This document shows positions 6,513-12,594 of a stretch of 14,931 nt of DNA, piece by piece. The translations under genes were made by a program, and so were the position numbers. Numbering within the stretch: the stretch's first letter is position 1; every line of letters begins with the position of its first letter. The notes under the pieces are model-generated. The model was given only the letters and a program-made list of their open reading frames with translations. It was not told the origin of the DNA and ran no database searches. Source of the DNA: Akkermansiaceae bacterium (GTDB taxonomy: Bacteria; Verrucomicrobiota; Verrucomicrobiia; Verrucomicrobiales; Akkermansiaceae); assembly GCA_903909905.1 (NCBI GenBank), contig CAIVXP010000247.1:1-14931 (forward strand), in the 5' to 3' direction.

Positions 6513-7337
6513 TCAGCCTGCAATCCAATGACGCAGCAGTATCGCAACTTTTTGCAGGGATGAAAGTGCATAACGTTTGTGGAAAACATCAAATCCGTCG
6601 CGGCGCATGCGCATCAAAACCTCTCGATAAATGGAGGCCATGATGCGGGCAGGCAAAAGTGCCTTGCGATCGCGTGGCGGCAAAAGCGCTTCCGCTTCAT
6701 TGAAATAATAATTCGCTCGCTGTGCCTCGAAGTCCATTAACGCCAATACGGCATCTCCTACGCATTTTTTTTGCAGATCGTTTTCCGTGCAACCAAAGCG
6801 CTCGAGGTCCTCAAGCGGCAAATAGACGCGGCCGCCATTCGCGAGATCCTCGCCGACATCGCGAAGAATGTTCGTAAGCTGCAATGCCCGACCAAGTGCC
6901 ACGGCGTACTTTTCCGAATTCGCATCGACACATCCGAAAATCCTAATCGAAACCAAGCCGACCGCTCCAGCGACCTTCCAAATGTACGCATCGAGATCCG
7001 CCCATGTGGCAAAACGCCGTGGCTCGAGATCCATCCTGCAGCCGTCGATGATCGCGATAAGCAATTCATTCGGAATTTCGCGCCGTTCGCGCAAATCAAT
7101 CACTTGGGCCTGCAACGGAGTCACTTGCGCAAAGCCACCAAGTAGAACCTCGCGCCATGACAGCAATGCCTGCTCGCGCTGCACGATCGGGAGCGCCGCA
7201 TCATCCGCGAGGTCATCCATGGTGCGGCAAAACGCATAGAATACCACCATGTCGTCGCGACGCTCGCGCGGCAGGATGTGCAAGGCGAATGCCAGATTCG
7301 ACTTCGCGCGCCGGGTGATATCCGAAGCGTTCGACAC
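6513..7337 (-). CDS. Squalene/phytoene synthase family enzyme (HpnD/CrtM-like)
   Basis: A 274-residue head-to-head prenyl synthase. The two aspartate-rich motifs that bind the diphosphates through Mg2+ are visible as DDLADD (41-46) and DVGED (160-164), the latter within LQLTNILRDVGEDL. WKVAGAVGL (120-128) matches the family. The C-terminal GFDVFHKR resembles the HpnD subgroup (presqualene diphosphate synthase), and CrtM or CrtB are close relatives. With crtP-crtQ-crtO on the same strand, a C30 product from two farnesyl diphosphates (dehydrosqualene or presqualene diphosphate) is the likely output, but C40 phytoene cannot be excluded from sequence. The start is a GTG at 7335-7337, 6 bp after the lepB stop, so it is probably cotranscribed with lepB. 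No partner HpnC or HpnE is in the window. Confidence 0.88.
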   Translation of the reverse strand: MSNASDITRRAKSNLAFALHILPRERRDDMVVFYAFCRTMDDLADDAALPIVQREQALLSWREVLLGGFAQVTPLQAQVIDLRERREIPNELLIAIIDGCRMDLEPRRFATWADLDAYIWKVAGAVGLVSIRIFGCVDANSEKYAVALGRALQLTNILRDVGEDLANGGRVYLPLEDLERFGCTENDLQKKCVGDAVLALMDFEAQRANYYFNEAEALLPPRDRKALLPARIMASIYREVLMRMRRDGFDVFHKRYALSSLQKVAILLRHWIAG

Positions 7338-7343
7338 AGTTTT

Positions 7344-8564
7344 TTAGCGGATGAATCCCCAATGACCGGAAGTGATCGGCCATAGCGAGAACAGGGCAGG
7401 GCCAACGAGATTGAATTCCTTCACCGGCCCCCAATAACGGGAGTCGAGCGAATTGCCCGTGTTGTCGCCAAGTGCGGCGTATTCACGCATGCCGGGGCGC
7501 GCGTGTTCGTCGGCGAGGGCCAGCACATCATCCGGGCGCGAAAGAAATTGGGAAATCGGTTTGGCGCGGCCCATCGCTTCGCGCGGATCGGCAAGTTCGT
7601 AGCCATCGGGGTTGATTGCATTGGCTCCCTCGCCGCGGATCACGCGCTGGATGCCGGGCTCTTTGGCGATTCTTCCATCGATGAGAAGATTGGGCGGCTG
7701 GATCTGCAGGGCATCGCCCGGGATGCCACAAAGGCGCTTGATGTAATGCGAGCCCGCAGCCTGTTCGCCGCTGCGTTCGTGAATGCCGCGAATGCCGAGC
7801 GTGTCGAAAACGAAAACTTCGCCGCGCACGGGCTTGCGAAAATGATAGGAAAATTTGTCGACCAATACCAAGTCTCCCGAATCAACCGTGCCTTCGCAGA
7901 TCACCGTGCCCTTAGGCAAAAGACCACCATTACGGCTGGCGGTTTGAATCGCTGCAGCGAGCCCGATCTGCGTGCACGGATTGGTCGGTGCGGGCAGGCG
8001 CAGAGGCGGCGCATCGGTGAAGTGCAACTCCGAGCGGCTGAAGAAATGCATGAACTGCACATCACGAATGTCCACGCGCCCTTGTGGAGTCACCGCGAGA
8101 AAGCGGTCTTCGTCATTTACGACGCGCACATAAGATCTGCCGCGCAGGACTTTTTCCACAATCCGTTGCGGCAGGGACGGCCACTCGGCATATGGCAGCG
8201 GCTTGCCGATGATGCCATTGAGCGTCGGCTGCATCGACCCGGTTGGAATGCGGAACGGCTGCAAACAATAAGCGCGCAGGCCGAGGGCGATGACGATCGC
8301 CACAAACATCACTTCAACATTTTCCTCAAGCCAGTTGAGCGGCTTCTCGTAGGGCAGCGAGTTTTGGCATGCCGCATTAAGCATCTTCGATGCCTCAATA
8401 ACCTTGGCTTTGTCGCCCGACTTTACGGCGGACAGCAGATCCGTTCTGCGCGATTCGATTTCGGCGATAAGATTGTCCTTTAGCAGGTCGCGCTTGTAAT
8501 TCACAAACTTGCGCGCGCTTTTTGCCAGCTGCAGGGCATCGCTCTTCCATTTCGGAGTGAACAT
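7344..8564 (-). CDS. lepB: Signal peptidase I with N-terminal extension and large insertion
   Basis: Cleaves signal peptides from exported proteins at the outer face of the inner membrane. The 406-residue protein has a charged cytoplasmic extension of about 85 residues, then one membrane helix (about 86-100). It keeps all S26 boxes: catalytic Ser110 in PTGSMQPT, box C RGEVFVFD (248-254 region), the general-base Lys276 in YIKRLCGIPGD, and the box E motif GDNTGNSLDSRYWG (367-379). Ser and Lys are 166 residues apart, compared with about 55 in E. coli LepB. The extra segment (about 120-225) contains the VRVVNDEDRFLAV region. The ATG at 8562-8564 has no clear Shine-Dalgarno sequence. It lies 50 bp after the TIM-barrel gene and 6 bp before the synthase gene, suggesting one transcript. 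Confidence 0.93.
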   Translation of the reverse strand: MFTPKWKSDALQLAKSARKFVNYKRDLLKDNLIAEIESRRTDLLSAVKSGDKAKVIEASKMLNAACQNSLPYEKPLNWLEENVEVMFVAIVIALGLRAYCLQPFRIPTGSMQPTLNGIIGKPLPYAEWPSLPQRIVEKVLRGRSYVRVVNDEDRFLAVTPQGRVDIRDVQFMHFFSRSELHFTDAPPLRLPAPTNPCTQIGLAAAIQTASRNGGLLPKGTVICEGTVDSGDLVLVDKFSYHFRKPVRGEVFVFDTLGIRGIHERSGEQAAGSHYIKRLCGIPGDALQIQPPNLLIDGRIAKEPGIQRVIRGEGANAINPDGYELADPREAMGRAKPISQFLSRPDDVLALADEHARPGMREYAALGDNTGNSLDSRYWGPVKEFNLVGPALFSLWPITSGHWGFIR

Positions 8565-8614
8565 GGCCGATTCTCATCATTCGGCAACCACCCCTGCAAG
8601 CATGGAGAGCGACT

Positions 8615-9451
8615 TCATTTCCAGCGCCCCATGATTTCGCCGAGATACGATCTCGCATCACGGGCGCGTTGCATGATACAGGTCGGGCAGTCACCGCTGT
8701 CGGCAAGCTCGAGGATCATGGCGCCTTGGAAGTCCCACTGGCGCAGCTGCCGGATGAGCGAGATCCAATCAATGGCCCCTTCGCCAGGCGAGAGATGGGT
8801 GTCACTATCGCCAAGGTTGTCATTCACATGCAGCATGCGCAAGTGGCCGGAGAGTTTGTGAACAACCGTGCGCAGGTCGCGTGATAGAAACGCATGGCCG
8901 GTATCGAGGCAGGTGCCGACATTGGTTTCCCGAATCGCCCCAAGCAGGAAAAGCATGTCGCTCACATGGCCAAACATCAGGTGCGGCAGCATATTTTCCA
9001 ACAACAGGGTGAGGCCGGAGTCGCGACAATGCGCGGCGACGAGATTGAGCGACTCGGCGGCGTGCCGCATCCGGTGATACCATTCCTCCGGTGGTGGCTT
9101 GCCCTCCCGCTCGGGCCCCGGATGGAGCACGACATAGCGCGAATGAAGCATCGCGGCAGCATCGCAGGCAGCGAGCATCTCGCGAACGGCTTCCGCACGC
9201 TGGATGGGGTCGGGCGACGAGATGTCGATGCGTTCGGCAAAGGGCGCATGAAACGAATTGGCTTCGATGCCTAGCGACTTCATGAGCTCGGCCGCCTCGC
9301 GCACATGCTTGGGATCATGATAATCGAGATGGCTCGGAAATGAGCAAACCTCGATGAGGTTGAAGCCGCCGTCACGCACCATCGGCAAGGCTTCGAGGAT
9401 ATCGGTTTTGTAGAAGCATCCGGTGGAGATGCCGCAGGGCCATTCATTCAT
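8615..9451 (-). CDS. Xylose isomerase-like TIM-barrel protein (sugar isomerase/endonuclease IV superfamily)
   Basis: A 278-residue TIM barrel of the AP_endonuc_2/COG1082 superfamily. The start MNEWPCGISTGCF is the ATG at 9449-9451, which overlaps the primase stop as ATGA. A longer frame from 9655 only duplicates primase sequence. The full set of metal-ligand positions known from endonuclease IV is present in order: H68 (SFHAPF), H110 (VLHPG), E152 (LLEN), D183 and H186 (CLDTGH), H208 (LHVND), D217 and H219 (SDTHLSPGEG), E248 (LELAD). Many sugar isomerases and epimerases of this superfamily keep the same set, and the N-terminal GISTGCF segment is typical of them. Its tight coupling to a primase-like gene makes a nuclease role worth testing. 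Substrate is unknown. Confidence 0.82.
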   Translation of the reverse strand: MNEWPCGISTGCFYKTDILEALPMVRDGGFNLIEVCSFPSHLDYHDPKHVREAAELMKSLGIEANSFHAPFAERIDISSPDPIQRAEAVREMLAACDAAAMLHSRYVVLHPGPEREGKPPPEEWYHRMRHAAESLNLVAAHCRDSGLTLLLENMLPHLMFGHVSDMLFLLGAIRETNVGTCLDTGHAFLSRDLRTVVHKLSGHLRMLHVNDNLGDSDTHLSPGEGAIDWISLIRQLRQWDFQGAMILELADSGDCPTCIMQRARDARSYLGEIMGRWK

Positions 9452-10863
9452 ATCGTTTCGGGATTGAGGTGAAAGGTCTTGCGTAGTTCCGCGCGCAGGG
9501 GGTCGAGCGAACACCCGCGCGGATGCCAGCAAAATTGTTTTTCCTGCTGCGAGACGCAGTTGAAGTCGATCGCGCTGTCGAGTCGCTCGGCCAACTCGCC
9601 GGCAAAAAGGCGCACATAAAATTCCGCGCGCTGCGACGGGTCGTACTCGACCCATTTGTTCTGCCAGCCGAATGCTGGATTTTCAAACTTCGATCGGATC
9701 AAGCCCGCGATGTGACGCGGATGCCAGCCGCTTGCGAGAAGGCTGCGCGTGACGAGTTGCATGCCGCTGGGCTTGAGCAGAAGATCGTTGGGGAAGCTGA
9801 GCACATGTGAGGCGCAGGGCGGAAGTTTTTCGAGTGGAGTACGATCATAGCCCCCCGGCCACAGCGATGGCGGATCCTGCTGCACGGCGTAAAACTGGCG
9901 ATGAAAGCCGGCAAGTGATGAGCCGAGGTAATCATCAAGCAAGCGTGCAGTTCCTTGTTCTTCGGATGGAATGTGAACCCCGGCGCGGCACGCGAGTGCG
10001 ATGATCTCATCGGGATGATGCCGCAACTCAAGCAGGCGCGTCAGATCCATTTCGTGCAAGGGCAGCGTGAAAAATTCGGTGATGCGATCCTCGATGCCGA
10101 AGCGCTCAAAGAGCCCGGAGATCCATGGCTTGCGATAGACCGTGTACGGCATGCGGATCATGCGACTTTGAAGCGGATCGCCGTATTCGGAGATGTCGAT
10201 GGACAGCATTTCGCGCATCCCCGAGTTGCCCGGGCCGACATGCTGGGCGGTGATCTCGACCGGCAATTCGCAACGACTGGAGGCTTCCCGTTTCACGTGG
10301 TGCGCAAAGTGCTCCATGAGTAATGATATGTGCGCGAAGAGCGGATCAATTGCGCGTGCGCCGGCGCCGGCTGGCGTGTAAATGCCTAGTTTTGCAATGC
10401 GTTTGGCGATGGCAGACTGCTTGTGGATTTTCCAAACGAAGTGATGCCCTTGGCCGGTGACCAGATGCAGATAGCGGATTCCGAAGTTCAGCAGCCATTT
10501 TTCAATGACCTCGACCAACGGCTCCTGCATCAGAAACGCGCCATGGGCATCGGTGTAGGCGGCAACGGGGTCGTCGAAGTTGACATATTCGATGTCGAGA
10601 TGAATGAGCATCGATTCGCGGTCCTCGAGCGAGCGTGCAAGTTCGCATCCGCCATCCAGAAGTTTGTCGAGATCGGTGGGCGGGTGACGGTCGAAGATCG
10701 AGGGATTTTCCGAATCCAGCCTGCCAAGAAACAAACAGGTGGCATCTTCGACACGATGGCCGCCGAGGTATTCGACGATGCGCTCGCGTACGGTCGGATC
10801 GCGCCAGATCCGATGGGGCACCGGGCGGCTTGAGCAACGAAACAAATGCGAATGAGAGACCAT
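9448..10863 (-). CDS. AEP-type primase/PrimPol-like protein with PriL-like Fe-S domain
   Basis: A 471-residue protein that I read as an archaeo-eukaryotic primase. Motif I is HLDIEYVNFD with D90 and E92 as metal ligands. Motif II is VTGQGHHFVW (135-144), the G-x-G-H nucleotide-binding turn. Motif III is SIDIS with D223, followed by RMIRMP (234-239), which resembles the arginine/proline stretch after the third motif in PriS proteins. The C-terminal part has PPC (C350), a helical segment with RSLLASGWHPRHIAGLI, then DFNC (C436), QFC (C445) and RGC (C451). This four-cysteine spacing and the PPC opening resemble the 4Fe-4S domain of the large primase subunit PriL or its fused versions. It would make primers or bypass lesions. 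It starts 161 bp after crtO and overlaps the TIM-barrel gene by 4 bp. No phage or plasmid genes surround it. The assignment rests on motifs only. Confidence 0.72.
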   Translation of the reverse strand: MVSHSHLFRCSSRPVPHRIWRDPTVRERIVEYLGGHRVEDATCLFLGRLDSENPSIFDRHPPTDLDKLLDGGCELARSLEDRESMLIHLDIEYVNFDDPVAAYTDAHGAFLMQEPLVEVIEKWLLNFGIRYLHLVTGQGHHFVWKIHKQSAIAKRIAKLGIYTPAGAGARAIDPLFAHISLLMEHFAHHVKREASSRCELPVEITAQHVGPGNSGMREMLSIDISEYGDPLQSRMIRMPYTVYRKPWISGLFERFGIEDRITEFFTLPLHEMDLTRLLELRHHPDEIIALACRAGVHIPSEEQGTARLLDDYLGSSLAGFHRQFYAVQQDPPSLWPGGYDRTPLEKLPPCASHVLSFPNDLLLKPSGMQLVTRSLLASGWHPRHIAGLIRSKFENPAFGWQNKWVEYDPSQRAEFYVRLFAGELAERLDSAIDFNCVSQQEKQFCWHPRGCSLDPLRAELRKTFHLNPETI

Positions 10864-11004
10864 GCGAACCGCTCAGAGTAATGCGCGGCGGATTTGCTGT
10901 CGAATTTTGATGCGCGTAGCGGGCATGCGCGAGCGGCTGTGCCGAATGATCAAGGCTAGCGAATGAGATCCACGCGTTGCCTCAAGGCACCTTTGCAAAA
11001 TTAC
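10864..11004. other. Intergenic gap between crtO and the primase gene
   Basis: This gap lies between the crtO hairpin and the primase ATG. I see no gene in it. Read on the minus strand it contains a short TGCC/GGCA inverted repeat and no convincing -35/-10 pair. A promoter for the primase group would be expected here if the hairpin at 11005-11033 ends the crt transcript. Confidence 0.4.
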
Positions 11005-11033
11005 CGAAAATCGCTTGTTTCAAGCTACTTTCG
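11005..11033 (-). terminator. Symmetric hairpin at the end of crtO, possible terminator
   Basis: A 29-bp imperfect palindrome made of two nested stems, CGAAA/TTTCG outside and GCTTG/CAAGC inside, with 3-nt internal loops and a TTT (or AAA) apical loop. It spans the crtO stop codon. On the minus strand it is followed by a T-containing stretch (GGTAATTTTGC) rather than a clean U-tract, so termination may be partial. It marks the boundary between the carotenoid genes and the primase group. Confidence 0.4.
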
Positions 11034-11519
11034 TGACATCCACGCCTTCGCCTCGCTTCTTGCAAGCAGCTTCGACAAGCGCCCGCGGTTGTAGCGCTGC
11101 ACGAGGATGCATGGCAAGTTCGCCGCGATCGCGTAAGTCGCAATCACAAGATCGGCCCACCACGGATTCCATGGCAAAAAGAAAACCACGCAAGCAATCG
11201 AGCACCAGTGGCAAAGTTCGCCACGGCGAGTTTCGCGAATGAATCGGCGCAGGTATTCGGGATCGCTTCCGGTAAGTTTGGCTTTTGCAAATCCGCCAGC
11301 AAACCAACTCGCGGCATCGGGTAGGCGGTCTTTCCAATGTTTGATGTGCAACACGCGATCGAAAAATCGGTTCTCACAGGGGCAGGGTTTGGCCATGGCG
11401 TCGCGCGCGAACCAATGATCTGGCATGCGCGTGAATGCCCATGCCAGCCCGAGCTGGATCACCGGCCACGCGAGCGTGTTGATCAATGCGATGACAAGAA
11501 GTGACGGCTCAGTCGGCAT
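11025..11519 (-). CDS. crtO: Glycosyl-4,4'-diaponeurosporenoate acyltransferase-like protein CrtO
   Basis: Predicted to add a fatty acyl group to the sugar of a C30 carotenoid glycosyl ester, the last step of staphyloxanthin-type synthesis, at the membrane. The 164-residue length equals that of Staphylococcus aureus CrtO. The landmarks I recall from that protein are all present: RMPDHWF (31-37), HIKHWKDRLPDA (58-69), ETRRGELCHW (96-105), and the C-terminal QRYNRGRLSKLL (141-152). Two hydrophobic segments occur, at about 7-29 and 106-140. The cysteine-containing PCPCEN (46-50 region) is not part of the recalled staphylococcal protein. The ATG at 11517-11519 lies inside the end of crtQ (11-bp overlap), so translation is probably coupled. 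This CrtO is unrelated to the CrtO ketolases of other bacteria that share the symbol. Confidence 0.87.
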   Translation of the reverse strand: MPTEPSLLVIALINTLAWPVIQLGLAWAFTRMPDHWFARDAMAKPCPCENRFFDRVLHIKHWKDRLPDAASWFAGGFAKAKLTGSDPEYLRRFIRETRRGELCHWCSIACVVFFLPWNPWWADLVIATYAIAANLPCILVQRYNRGRLSKLLARSEAKAWMSRK

Positions 11520-12564
11520 GGATGTCGCGGCCTTTCCAACGGACTTTTTTGCCCGACATCATCGCCGAGCGGGTGAAGAGCGCAAAGAAGAATGCCAGCG
11601 GCAATGGATAAAAAGCCAGACTCGTCAGGCGAAACGAACCAAGCATCCGGCCAATCCAGATGACTTGCAAAGCCGCCAGCGCGCAGGCCGGGCCCCACAG
11701 CAGCCATTCGCCGCTCAAGCATCCGGCCAGCGGCGGGATCATGAGCGCGCTCATCCATGCGATGACCAACCACAATGAGTTGCGTGGAGTGTGATTGGCG
11801 CCGGAGGCGAAACCTTTGGTCCAACCTTCAACAAGCGAAGCCATCCCATCGGCATACATGCGAAATGAAATCATGCCCCGGCCATTCATGCTTTGCACAG
11901 CGATGCCCTGTTCGTGACATGCGGCCGCGAGACGAAAATTTTCCAGCACCTTACCGCGTACCGAGGCATGACCGCCGATGCGCTCGTATTCATCGCGACC
12001 GATCATGAGAAACTGACCGAAGAGCCCTTGCGGCAAAGTGCCGACGCTCATCGCGAGATTGAAAAACAGCGAAAAATCTTCGTGGGGTTTTTCAACCGCA
12101 TGATAAGGCCCGATCGAAAACGCGCCGCCGCGATAGCGCGCGAGTACAAGATCGAGCCCGCCGGCTTCGAACCAGGTGTCGGCATCGATGAAAATCAGCA
12201 AGTCGCCGCTCGCCGCGAGCGCGCCCTGATGGCAGGCCCATGTCTTGCCGCGCCAACCTTCAGGCAATAGCGCAGAGGTGATCACCCGCGCGCCGTGCGA
12301 CTTTGCAATTTCCGCCGTGCGGTCACTTGAGCCATCGTCGATCACGATCAGCTCGTGCAAACGCGCCCGCTGATTCCCGAGCGAGGCAAGCAGCTTTGGC
12401 AAATTGTGTTCTTCGTTGCGTGCCGGAATGATAAGCGAAACGCCACATGCGGAAAAATTTCCCGTGCCAGCAGTCGCCGCCAAGCCCGCCGCCCTGAGCC
12501 GGGAGGCAATGAGCCACCCCGAAACGCAGAGCAATGCGACAGCGGCAATGAGAAAGATCAGCAC
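11509..12564 (-). CDS. crtQ: 4,4'-diaponeurosporenoate glycosyltransferase-like GT2 enzyme CrtQ
   Basis: A 351-residue membrane-associated GT2 glycosyltransferase that should join a sugar to the carboxyl group of a C30 carotenoid acid. An N-terminal anchor (about 1-20) precedes the GT-A domain, with LIIPARNEE (44-52), IDDGSSDRTAE (75-85), EGWRGKTWACHQG (102-114) and the DxD motif FIDADTWF (125-132). SFRMYADGMASLVEGWTKGF (233-252) closely follows the matching segment I recall from S. aureus CrtQ. Two to three hydrophobic segments end the protein before RWKGRDIH. The start is a GTG at 12562-12564, 30 bp after crtP, and no ATG in this frame lies upstream in the gap. The nature of the sugar (glucose in Staphylococcus, xylose in Rubritalea products) cannot be read from sequence. 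Confidence 0.87.
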   Translation of the reverse strand: MLIFLIAAVALLCVSGWLIASRLRAAGLAATAGTGNFSACGVSLIIPARNEEHNLPKLLASLGNQRARLHELIVIDDGSSDRTAEIAKSHGARVITSALLPEGWRGKTWACHQGALAASGDLLIFIDADTWFEAGGLDLVLARYRGGAFSIGPYHAVEKPHEDFSLFFNLAMSVGTLPQGLFGQFLMIGRDEYERIGGHASVRGKVLENFRLAAACHEQGIAVQSMNGRGMISFRMYADGMASLVEGWTKGFASGANHTPRNSLWLVIAWMSALMIPPLAGCLSGEWLLWGPACALAALQVIWIGRMLGSFRLTSLAFYPLPLAFFFALFTRSAMMSGKKVRWKGRDIHAD

Positions 12565-12594
12565 TTGTGCACGGTGTTGGGAAGATAGGAAGGA

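Noticed and set aside
7503..8483. A long (326-codon) open frame antisense to lepB
   Set aside because: LepB shows all catalytic boxes on the other strand, and this frame has no recognisable domain.
9452..9655. Upstream extension of the TIM-barrel gene by 68 residues
   Set aside because: The extension is a frame shadow of the primase C-terminus. The ATG at 9451 in the ATGA overlap matches the family N-terminus.
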